Assembly: GCA_005880345.1 (NCBI GenBank)
Contig: VBGE01000019.1
Span: 1 to 7,877 of the forward strand
Reading direction: 5' to 3'
Source of the DNA: Chloroflexota bacterium
GTDB taxonomy: Bacteria > Chloroflexota > Dormibacteria > Dormibacterales > Dormibacteraceae
Length of the DNA: 7,877 nt
Shown here: positions 1 through 6,134 of the stretch, one piece after another
Layout of the letters: each line of letters begins with the position of its first letter
How positions within the stretch are numbered: position 1 is the first letter of the stretch
The notes under the pieces: model-generated
What the model was told of the DNA's origin: nothing
Databases searched by the model: none
What the model saw: only the letters and a program-made list of their open reading frames with translations
Position numbers and translations under genes: made by a program

Positions 1-1
1 C

Positions 2-1234
2 GAGGAGGCGCGCCTCGCCTTCGTCGCGATGACTCGAGCGCGGCGCCGCCTCTACATCACCTATGCCGACGCATACCTTCGCGAGGCAGGCCGGTCGGCC
101 TTCCTGGACATGGCGCAGCCGGGGGGAGAGCTGCGCGAGCTCACTCGAGGGTCGTCGCGCCTGGCGCCCGACGACGTCCTGCTGGCGCGCGAAGCCGAAG
201 TCCTCCTCGCCTCCCATCCCTCCGCCCTGACCGACGCAACGCTGACTCGAGCGCGAGGACTCGGGCTGGACGTCGCGTTCCTGGTCGATCCGGTTTCGGG
301 CGAGCCGTTCGAGCCATATGGCGAGGGCCGCAACCCGGACGCGGTCGACATCGACCACTTCAGCCCGACCACGCTCAACGACTACCTGAAGTGTCCGCGC
401 CTGTACTGGTACAACCACCACCCGGGACTTGTCGACGAGCCGCGTTCGGTCGCGATGGAGCGCGGCGGTTTTCTGCACGAGGTGCTGCAGGACTTCCACG
501 AGCAAGAGCAGGAATGGCGCGTGCTCGAATCGGAGCAACAGCGGCGGTGGCTGGAGGACACGCTGCAGAAACACATCGAGGGCTACCTGTCGCGCATGGA
601 GGGCGTCCTCGACCGCAAGCGCGAGGAGAAGCAGGTGCGGTCGCTGCTCGGCAACTACATCCGGTCGATCACCGGTATGCAGCACATCCGCCGGCTCGGC
701 ACCGTCGCTGTCGAGAAGCGTTTCCGGCTGCAGCTCGACGGCTCCGTGGTGGTCGGCAAGATCGACCGCGTCAACGACGTGGGCGACGGCGAGGTCGAGG
801 TGGTCGACTACAAGACGGGTTCGGGCAAACCGATGCGCTTCGCATACGACATGTACTTCGGCCCGGAGCTCCATGACGTGCAGCTCGCGCTCTACTACCT
901 GGCCTGCAAGGAAGGCGTGGACGACGAGGGCAAGCCGCTCGCGTTTCAGCCGCGCTTCCTGTCCCTGTGGTATCCGAAGGACTGGGTGTGGGGCGGGATG
1001 CGCCAGGACATCTTCAGCGTCGGGCACCCGGCCGGGCTGAAGGAGTACCGCGAGAAGCCGCTCACGTCCGACGACCTGGAGCGCAGCCGCAGCGTCGTGG
1101 TCAATGCGATCGAGCGCATCAAGGGCGGGCATTTCGAGCCGGCGCCTCGTGAGCTGCCGGGCACATGCGTCACGCGGTTCGGCAGCTGTCCGCATGCAGC
1201 GATCTGCTCCTACGGTGGAGCACCGCCGGAATGA
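2..1234 (+). CDS. UvrD/RecB-like helicase-nuclease, C-terminal part (5' end outside window)
   Basis: This is the 3' part of a superfamily 1A DNA helicase fused to a RecB-type nuclease. The frame is open from the first base. The visible residues EEARLAFVAMTRARRRLYIT are helicase motif VI with its arginine finger, so the ATG at 29 is internal and the motor domains lie upstream. After a linker comes a PD-(D/E)XK nuclease domain (about 356-1210). Its catalytic set is His at 476-478 (GGFLH), Asp at 764-766 (GKIDR), the DYK triad at 806-814 and Gln of QLALYY at 881-883. Cys codons at 392, 1166, 1187 and 1205 form a Cx(n)Cx6Cx5C set of the kind that holds a 4Fe-4S cluster in AddB-like nucleases. The domain appears intact and is probably an active exonuclease. 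The gene is coupled by ATGA to a second helicase-nuclease, so the pair resembles AdnAB (or AddAB) double-strand-break resection enzymes. Which subunit this is cannot be told from the visible part. Confidence 0.9.
   Translation, partial: EEARLAFVAMTRARRRLYITYADAYLREAGRSAFLDMAQPGGELRELTRGSSRLAPDDVLLAREAEVLLASHPSALTDATLTRARGLGLDVAFLVDPVSGEPFEPYGEGRNPDAVDIDHFSPTTLNDYLKCPRLYWYNHHPGLVDEPRSVAMERGGFLHEVLQDFHEQEQEWRVLESEQQRRWLEDTLQKHIEGYLSRMEGVLDRKREEKQVRSLLGNYIRSITGMQHIRRLGTVAVEKRFRLQLDGSVVVGKIDRVNDVGDGEVEVVDYKTGSGKPMRFAYDMYFGPELHDVQLALYYLACKEGVDDEGKPLAFQPRFLSLWYPKDWVWGGMRQDIFSVGHPAGLKEYREKPLTSDDLERSRSVVVNAIERIKGGHFEPAPRELPGTCVTRFGSCPHAAICSYGGAPPE
1214..1220 (+). promoter_or_regulatory. Shine-Dalgarno site for the second helicase gene
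   Basis: GGTGGAG lies 10 bases before the ATG at 1231, inside the end of the preceding gene. It supports the 1231 start over the ATG at 1165, which has no comparable site. The 1231 start also puts the helicase Q motif at the normal short distance from the N-terminus. Confidence 0.55.
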
Positions 1235-4200
1235 CCGCATTGCGTGTGACTGGAATCAGCGCGGAGCAGGCGGCCGCCGCTCATGCCGGCCCGGCAGGCG
1301 CGTTCCTCATCGCCGCGGGCCCCGGCACAGGCAAGACCTTCACCGCCACCGAGCGGTTCTGCTGGCTCGTCGAGCAGGGCGCGGCCCCCGACCAGATCCT
1401 CACCGTCACGTTCAGCGATCGCGCGGCCGAAGAGCTGCGTCAGCGCATCACTGCGGAGCTGACGCGGCGCCGTCCCGACCTCGGACCGCAGGCGCTCGAT
1501 GGCGCGTGGATCGGAACCTTTCACAGCGTGTGCGCCAGGCTGCTCGACGAGTTTGCGTATCTCGTGAGCGCGCCGCGCGAGATGCGGGTCCTCGATGAGG
1601 TGGGGCAGCGTCTGTTCGAGCAGGAGCTGATGGCCAGGCTGCGGAGCGGGACGACGGCACCGTTCGATCCCGATGCCTTCAACGCGCTGACGGTCGACGA
1701 CATCGACGAGCTTCTGAAGTCCGGCCTTCGCTTCCTGCTCAAGCTCAAGGGCCGAGGCATCAGCCCCGAGCGGTTCCATCACCGCGCACTCGACCTCCAG
1801 GCGGCCGCGCCGCCTCCCGGCGAGAGGACAAGGGGCAAAGGCGGTGAGAACGGACCGGACCCGGCATTGGCTGAGCGCGAGGCGATCGATGTGCTCTTCA
1901 CCGTCTATCGCGCATATGAGGATGCTTTGCACGCCGAAGGACTGCGCGACTTCGACGACCTGCTGCTCGAGGTCATCGACGCCCTCGAGCGCGTGCCCGA
2001 ATTTCGGCGACGGTGTCGCGAGCGCTTCCGGTACTTGATCGTCGACGAGTTCCAGGACACCAACCGAATTCAGCTCGACTTCATCCGGCTGGCGGCGGCG
2101 GAGAACTTCGGCAACGTCACGGTGGTCGGCGATGCGAAGCAGTCGATCTACGGGTGGCGTGACGCGGAGATAGACAACATCCGAAGCCGGTTCCCCGGCA
2201 GGCGCCTGCCGCTCACACACAACCGCCGCTCATACCAGGCGATCCTCGACTGCGCGACGGACTTCATCCGCCGGGACCCGGCCTTCGAGGGCGAGCCCGA
2301 CCTGGTCGCCACACGCGGCGCCGGTGACGCTGGAAGGTCTGTGAGCGTCGTGATGGCGCCCGACTCGCGCACCGAGGCGCGCTCGGTGGCCGAGACCATC
2401 CGGCGCCTGCACGTCGGCGGCCGCGCTTTTCGCGACATGGCCGTTCTGTCCCACTCGGTCCGGATGCTCCCGCGCGAGTTTGAGGACGAGCTGCGCCGCC
2501 AGGGCATCCCGTACGTGACGAGTGGCGGTTCCGGGTTCTTCGACCGCCAGGAGATCAAGGACGTGCTTGCCCTGCTGCGCCTGACGGAGAACCCGATGGA
2601 CGACGGCGCGCTGGTCCGGATCCTGGAGGGGCCGATCGTCCGGCTGCCCGACGCCGGCATGTACCGCCTTGCGTCGCGGCGGTTCGACAAGCCGGGCATG
2701 CGGCTGCGCGACTGCTTCGACGAGGCGATCCGCGATGGGGCGCCAGAGATGGATCCCAGGGTCGCCGCGCAGGCGTCTCGCCTGGTCCAGCTTACCGACC
2801 GCATCGGCCGCCTGCGCGACGCGCTGACGGTGGCGGACATCCTGAACCGCCTGCTCGAGGAGAGCGGATACCTGCGCTGGGCGGAGCTGCGGGCGCACCG
2901 GGACGGTAGCCCCCGCGCGCTGCTCAACCTGCGGAAGGTGTTTCAGCTGGCGGGTCGTTTCGAGCGCGACCTGGCCATGGCAGGGATCGGAGATTTCGTG
3001 CGCCATCTCGACCAGGTCATCGACGCCGAGCTGCCCGTGGGCGAAGCGGCGGAGGAAGGGAAGGGCGCCGAGGCAGTTTCCTTGCTGACGATTCACGCCG
3101 CCAAGGGCCTGGAATTCCCGGTGGTCTTCCTCGTCAACCTGCGACCGCCGCGGCCGCGCGACACGGAAAGGCTCTTTTTCGACCCGGACAACCTTGGCTT
3201 CGTCATGAAGAACTGGCACGGCGAGAGGCACCCGAGATTTGTCGAGACGTCTCCCGGTGCGCCGGCCGTCGCGCTTGCGATCGGTGAGCGCAGGCGCATC
3301 GTCTACGTGGGCCTGACTCGTGCGAAGGACTCGCTGTACGTGACGGCGACACGCGAGGAACCCTCGGCTCACGAGATTGGAGTCAATGGGCTCGACGAGC
3401 ACGACCACTTCGCCGAGATCCTCAGCTGGGCCCTCGCCCATCCGGAGTCGGCGTCGGTGGTGGAGTCGGAGCAGCTCGAGCTGCCAGTGCCGCGCGCGAC
3501 CAACGGCCAGGTGCACGACGACCCGTCTGTGGTGGCTCGCGCGCTCGACCGGCTCGAGCGCATTCGTCCTCCGACGGCAACGGCTGAGACAGCCGCTCCC
3601 GCCGCGATTGCGCTGAGCTTCTCCCAGCTGCACGACTTCGAGGTCTGCCCCGTGCGCTATCGGTTCAGCCAGGTGTGGGCCGTGCCTGCCCCGCCCGACG
3701 AGCTGCAGCCGCGCCATGTCCAGGCGATCGGGTCGACCGACCTCGGGGCGTCGGTCCACGAGGCCCTCGCGGCGTGGCACAACACCGGCGGTGAGCTTCT
3801 GGACCTTTATCGGGGACCTGACTTGGGCCGCGAGATGCTGGCTCTCTACCTCGCCCATCCCCTGGCCAAGGCTCCGACCCTGGCCGTGGAGGCAGGCTTC
3901 AACATGGCGATCGGCAGCACGCGGATTCGCGGCGTTGTCGACCGGGTGTGCGAAGTCGACGGCTCCCCGGTGCTGATCGACTTCAAGACGAACGCCACGC
4001 TCGACACCGCGCTGATGGAGGCGTACTCGCTGCAGCTGCGCATCTATGGCGTCGCGGCGCGGCGAGGCCTGCTGCCGGGAGGGCGCAGCCCCCGGCTCTT
4101 GCTGTTCGACCTGCGGCGGGGCGAGGTGCACGAGGTTGCGAATGACGACGCTCTCGTCGAGGAGCGCGTGCTCGAGGCGGCGGCCCGCATCTCAGCCGGG

Positions 4201-4290
4201 GACTTTCACATTGGTCCCGAGCACTCGAAAAGGCCTTGCAACCTGTGCGCGTACCGTCCCATCTGCAGCGATGCGCGAAAAGTACTTTGA
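1231..4290 (+). CDS. AdnAB-like UvrD helicase / RecB-family nuclease fusion, complete
   Basis: A 1019-residue ATP-dependent DNA helicase with a C-terminal nuclease, probably one subunit of a two-motor complex that unwinds and trims DNA ends for recombination. Motor motifs in order: Q motif Gln13; Walker A GPGTGKT at 30-36 (Lys35); motif Ia near 57-72; Ib GTFHS at 95-99; Walker B VDEFQD at 271-276; motif III GDAKQSIYGWR at 300-310; motif IV THNRR at 329-333; motif V TIHAAKGLEFP at 620-630; motif VI YVGLTRAKD at 692-700. The nuclease domain (about 795-1019) has His843, Asp904, the DFK triad at 917-919 and Gln935. Cys806, Cys1003, Cys1006 and Cys1012 are the probable 4Fe-4S ligands. Both activities look intact. 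The ATG overlaps the upstream stop as ATGA, which indicates co-translation with the first helicase-nuclease. Length is close to that of mycobacterial AdnA/AdnB (about 1050-1100). Residues 193-212 form a Pro/Gly/charged insert that looks foreign to the fold. Assigning the name AdnA or AdnB would need alignment. Confidence 0.93.
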   Translation: MTALRVTGISAEQAAAAHAGPAGAFLIAAGPGTGKTFTATERFCWLVEQGAAPDQILTVTFSDRAAEELRQRITAELTRRRPDLGPQALDGAWIGTFHSVCARLLDEFAYLVSAPREMRVLDEVGQRLFEQELMARLRSGTTAPFDPDAFNALTVDDIDELLKSGLRFLLKLKGRGISPERFHHRALDLQAAAPPPGERTRGKGGENGPDPALAEREAIDVLFTVYRAYEDALHAEGLRDFDDLLLEVIDALERVPEFRRRCRERFRYLIVDEFQDTNRIQLDFIRLAAAENFGNVTVVGDAKQSIYGWRDAEIDNIRSRFPGRRLPLTHNRRSYQAILDCATDFIRRDPAFEGEPDLVATRGAGDAGRSVSVVMAPDSRTEARSVAETIRRLHVGGRAFRDMAVLSHSVRMLPREFEDELRRQGIPYVTSGGSGFFDRQEIKDVLALLRLTENPMDDGALVRILEGPIVRLPDAGMYRLASRRFDKPGMRLRDCFDEAIRDGAPEMDPRVAAQASRLVQLTDRIGRLRDALTVADILNRLLEESGYLRWAELRAHRDGSPRALLNLRKVFQLAGRFERDLAMAGIGDFVRHLDQVIDAELPVGEAAEEGKGAEAVSLLTIHAAKGLEFPVVFLVNLRPPRPRDTERLFFDPDNLGFVMKNWHGERHPRFVETSPGAPAVALAIGERRRIVYVGLTRAKDSLYVTATREEPSAHEIGVNGLDEHDHFAEILSWALAHPESASVVESEQLELPVPRATNGQVHDDPSVVARALDRLERIRPPTATAETAAPAAIALSFSQLHDFEVCPVRYRFSQVWAVPAPPDELQPRHVQAIGSTDLGASVHEALAAWHNTGGELLDLYRGPDLGREMLALYLAHPLAKAPTLAVEAGFNMAIGSTRIRGVVDRVCEVDGSPVLIDFKTNATLDTALMEAYSLQLRIYGVAARRGLLPGGRSPRLLLFDLRRGEVHEVANDDALVEERVLEAAARISAGDFHIGPEHSKRPCNLCAYRPICSDARKVL

Positions 4291-4579
4291 GCGGCGCCAG
4301 ATCAAAGAGGCGATTGCTTTCGCCGAGGCCGGCGGCATCGCCGTGCACCGCAACTTCGACACCTATCACGGCTCGACGATCCGAGGCCTGAGGCGCGAGA
4401 AGCCGTTCCTGCACGTTATCGGCCTGCGTCCTGTGCTCGAAGAGTGGGGCCGCCTCCATGGGCTGCGCAGCGAGTGGATTCAGCCGGAGAAGCGCCGCAA
4501 GGTCGCGCACTACGATGTCTTTGGGCCGCACGCGGAAGCACTGATCGAACGCCTCCTACCCGCCCTTGACGTCGAATGA
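4271..4579 (+). CDS. Small conserved-looking protein of unknown function, coupled to the helicase operon
   Basis: A 102-residue soluble protein that I do not recognise. It starts at an ATG 20 bases inside the end of the helicase-nuclease gene, in another frame, with no clear Shine-Dalgarno site, so it probably depends on translation of the upstream gene. The N-terminal third is charged and helical (MREKYFERRQ, then IKEAIAFAEA). The middle has RNFDTYHGSTIRGLRREKPF, and the C-terminal part has HVIGLRPVLEEW, then SEWIQPEKRRKVAHYDVFG and a final amphipathic helix. The W-x-Q followed by HYD spacing faintly recalls the DUF4031 family, but this is only a visual impression. There is no signal peptide, membrane segment or metal-binding cysteine; it has no Cys at all. 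The codon pattern resembles its neighbours, and the downstream inverted repeat begins at its last codon. It could be an accessory factor of the nuclease complex or an unrelated passenger in the operon. Confidence 0.75.
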   Translation: MREKYFERRQIKEAIAFAEAGGIAVHRNFDTYHGSTIRGLRREKPFLHVIGLRPVLEEWGRLHGLRSEWIQPEKRRKVAHYDVFGPHAEALIERLLPALDVE

Positions 4580-4595
4580 CGCAACGCGTTACGCT
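4566..4595 (+). promoter_or_regulatory. Candidate promoter for the 154-residue protein gene
   Basis: TTGACG (4566-4571) and TACGCT (4590-4595) are separated by 18 bases. They fit a sigma-70 type -35 and the TAnnnT form of the -10 common in high-GC bacteria. Transcription would start near 4601-4602, giving a short leader of about 22 bases that contains the Shine-Dalgarno site. The promoter lies over the end of the previous coding region. Confidence 0.5.
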
Positions 4596-4602
4596 GCGTC
4601 AT
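4576..4602. promoter_or_regulatory. Inverted repeat, candidate operator overlapping the promoter
   Basis: The arms ATGACGCA (4576-4583) and TGCGTCAT (4595-4602) are perfect 8-base inverted copies around an 11-base spacer that itself contains the palindrome ACGCGT. There is no T tract after it, so it does not look like a terminator. It covers the -35/-10 spacer, the -10 and the expected start point, which is where a dimeric repressor would bind. No regulator gene is visible in the window. Confidence 0.5.
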
Positions 4603-4610
4603 GAAGTACC

Positions 4611-4617
4611 AAGGAGG
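4611..4617 (+). promoter_or_regulatory. Strong Shine-Dalgarno site
   Basis: AAGGAGG ends 6 bases before the ATG at 4624 and is the best ribosome-binding site in the window. It decides the start at 4624 rather than the in-frame ATG at 4576, which would place the site inside the coding region. Confidence 0.85.
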
Positions 4618-4623
4618 CATGGC

Positions 4624-5088
4624 ATGAGCACAGATTTCAGCGACACAGCCACTGCGGTCGAGGAGTTCGCGATCGGAGCCGCCAAGAGCGCGGCCGAGGT
4701 GGCGTCGGACCCGATCGGCTCGGCGCGCAAGCAGGCACGAATTTTCGAGCGAAAGGGCACTCCCGCAGTGCGCAAGATCAACCGGCGACTCAACGCGATG
4801 ATCCCCGACCGGCTGACGGTCTTCGGCGTCGAGGTCAACGGCAGGCTGCCCGAGAAGATGGCCATCAAGGGCTTGCAGCTCGTCAAAGGTCAGGCCCGCC
4901 GTCAGGACCTGGTGGGTGGCGTCGCCAAGCGCACGCTGCGAATCTTCAACGGCTCCTTCAAGACGATCGCCCGCACGGCCGGCCGGCTGGAGCAGGCGAG
5001 CGAGCTGAGCACGCACCGTCAGGCACCGGCGACGAGGCCGGTACGTCGCAGCGCTCGGTCTCGCTCGGCGCGACGCCGCGCCGCCTAG
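4624..5088 (+). CDS. Basic 154-residue protein of unknown function with Arg-rich tail
   Basis: I do not recognise the family. The N-terminal part (1-30) is acidic and alanine-rich, predicted helical (TATAVEEFAIGAAKSAAEVA). Residues 31-60 are basic and helical, followed by a possible short strand segment LTVFGVEVNG (64-73). Residues 79-125 form another basic stretch (KGQARRQDLVGGVAKRTLR). The tail from about 129 is rich in Arg, Ser, Ala and Pro and ends in repeated S-A/R-S-R steps (RPVRRSARSRSARRRAA), which suggests binding to nucleic acid or another polyanion. It has no signal peptide, clear membrane segment or cysteine. The gene appears to be its own transcription unit: a promoter with an inverted repeat in front, a strong Shine-Dalgarno site 6 bases before the ATG, and an intrinsic terminator 16 bases after the stop. 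That arrangement suggests a regulated and well-translated protein, for example a nucleoid- or granule-associated one, but function is unknown. Confidence 0.82.
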   Translation: MSTDFSDTATAVEEFAIGAAKSAAEVASDPIGSARKQARIFERKGTPAVRKINRRLNAMIPDRLTVFGVEVNGRLPEKMAIKGLQLVKGQARRQDLVGGVAKRTLRIFNGSFKTIARTAGRLEQASELSTHRQAPATRPVRRSARSRSARRRAA

Positions 5089-5104
5089 ACACCGCTCATT
5101 CGAA

Positions 5105-5140
5105 GAGGCGCCCCGCTTGGTCGGGGCGCCTCAGCTTTTT
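5105..5140 (+). terminator. Intrinsic (Rho-independent) terminator
   Basis: A perfect 11-base stem, GAGGCGCCCCG (5105-5115) with CGGGGCGCCTC (5122-5132), surrounds a 6-base loop. A five-T run follows at 5136-5140. It ends transcription after the 154-residue protein gene and separates it from the kinase gene, which therefore needs its own promoter. Confidence 0.92.
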
Positions 5141-5144
5141 CCAG

Positions 5145-5150
5145 TAGATT
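5145..5150 (+). promoter_or_regulatory. Candidate -10 element of a leaderless kinase transcript
   Basis: TAGATT fits the TAnnnT -10 pattern and ends 7 bases before the GTG at 5158. It sits just after the terminator T run, where a new promoter is needed. No good -35 is visible at 16-19 bases upstream, because that space is occupied by the terminator stem. Confidence 0.4.
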
Positions 5151-5157
5151 GCAGGGC

Positions 5158-6111
5158 GTGGTCGTCTGCACAGGCTCGATCGCGTTTGACTACATCCTCA
5201 CCTTCAAGGGTCGTTTCAAGGACCACATCCTCCTCGACAAGACACACATGCTCAACCTGAGCTTCCTGGTCGACGACCTGCAGAAGCGCAGGGGCGGAGT
5301 GGCCGGCAACTATGCATACAACCTGGCCTTGCTCGGATATCCGGCCGCGGTGCTGGCGACCGCGGGCAGCGACGCGGCGGAGTACCGCGACTGGCTCATC
5401 GCGCAGGGCGTGGACTGCCGCGGGCTGCGTCTGCTCGATGGCGAGATCAGCGCCACCGGCTTCACCACGACCGACCTCGACGACAACCAGCTCACCGGCT
5501 ACTACGGCGGGGCGATGTGGCGCGCCGGCATGCTGGGCCTCGATGACGGGCCGGCGGACATCGATGCGGTCATCATCGGTCCGAACGATCCGAAGGCGAT
5601 GCAGCGGTTGGTGCGTGAATGCCGCGAGCGACGGATCCCGTTTGTCTTCGATCCTGCGCATCAGCTGCCGATGATGGAGGGCGCGGAGGTCACCGAAGGA
5701 ATCGACGGCGCGTGGATCGTCATCGGCAACGATTACGAGCTCGAGCTCATCCAGCAACGGACGGGTCGTGACATGAAGGGGCTCCTCGACCTCGCTGAGA
5801 TGGTCGTCACCACGCTGGGCCGGCATGGGTCACGCATCACCGGGCGAGATGGATCGGTTGACATCCCGCCGGCACCGGCGGAGCGCGAAGCGGACCCCAC
5901 CGGAGCAGGAGACGCGTACCGCGCGGGCCTGGTGGCAGGCCTGCTGCGCGGCATGGATCTCGCGACAGCAGGCCGCGTGGCCTCACTGGCCGCGACCTAC
6001 GCCGTGGAGCAGGTCGGCACCATCGAGCATGCCTACACGCACGAAGAATTCAGCGCGAGATGCCGCAAGTGCTTCGACGTCGACGTGGCGGCGACCCTAT
6101 GGGTAGGTTGA
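5158..6111 (+). CDS. adoK: PfkB-family kinase, AdoK-like adenosine kinase
   Basis: A ribokinase-fold sugar/nucleoside kinase of 317 residues, most likely ATP:adenosine phosphotransferase that makes AMP in purine salvage. From memory of the mycobacterial AdoK (Rv2202c), the N-terminal run CTGSIAFDY..FKGRF, the segment LSFLVDDL..RGGVAGN and the later AEYRDWL match that enzyme block by block, closer than to generic ribokinases. PfkB signature 1 is at 46-60 (GGVAGNYAYNLALLG). Signature 2 is DPTGAGD at 246-252, with Asp252 the catalytic base and the GAG anion hole beside it. VTTLGRHG at 217-224 is the usual ATP-site strand, and Asp11 is the expected ribose-binding residue. The start is uncertain: GTG at 5158 matches the family N-terminus, while a TTG at 5149 would add three residues. 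Neither has a Shine-Dalgarno site. Other PfkB substrates such as ribose or fructose derivatives remain possible. Confidence 0.85.
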   Translation: MVVCTGSIAFDYILTFKGRFKDHILLDKTHMLNLSFLVDDLQKRRGGVAGNYAYNLALLGYPAAVLATAGSDAAEYRDWLIAQGVDCRGLRLLDGEISATGFTTTDLDDNQLTGYYGGAMWRAGMLGLDDGPADIDAVIIGPNDPKAMQRLVRECRERRIPFVFDPAHQLPMMEGAEVTEGIDGAWIVIGNDYELELIQQRTGRDMKGLLDLAEMVVTTLGRHGSRITGRDGSVDIPPAPAEREADPTGAGDAYRAGLVAGLLRGMDLATAGRVASLAATYAVEQVGTIEHAYTHEEFSARCRKCFDVDVAATLWVG

Positions 6112-6119
6112 GGCTGGGC

Positions 6120-6125
6120 TAGCAT
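6120..6125 (+). promoter_or_regulatory. Candidate -10 element before the ABC transporter genes
   Basis: TAGCAT fits TAnnnT and ends 9 bases before the GTG at 6135, in the 23-base gap after the kinase stop. No Shine-Dalgarno site lies between it and the GTG, and no clear -35 is seen. The transporter genes could equally be read through from the kinase gene. Confidence 0.35.
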
Positions 6126-6134
6126 CGTGGCGAC

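Noticed and set aside
29..31. ATG at 29 as the start of the first gene
   Set aside because: The frame is open upstream and the codons before it complete helicase motif VI, so this Met is internal to a longer protein.
1165..1230. N-terminal extension of the second helicase from the ATG at 1165
   Set aside because: It would overlap the upstream gene by 70 bases, lacks a ribosome site, and its residues mirror the Cys-rich end of the other frame. The ATG at 1231 has GGTGGAG and an ATGA overlap.
1210..2220. 336-codon open frame on the minus strand
   Set aside because: It is antisense to the Walker A to motif III part of the helicase, and its translation shows no domain.
2230..4131. 633-codon open frame on the minus strand
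   Set aside because: It lies wholly opposite a helicase-nuclease with all motifs intact, and its translation is compositionally skewed with no recognisable domain. Such frames are expected in GC-rich coding DNA.
4576..4602. Inverted repeat as a terminator for the helicase operon
   Set aside because: The stem is only 8 bases with a long loop and no T run follows, unlike the clear terminator at 5105-5140.
4576..4623. 16-residue N-terminal extension of the 154-residue protein
   Set aside because: The AAGGAGG at 4611-4617 and the promoter -10 would lie inside the coding sequence; the start at 4624 has ideal spacing.
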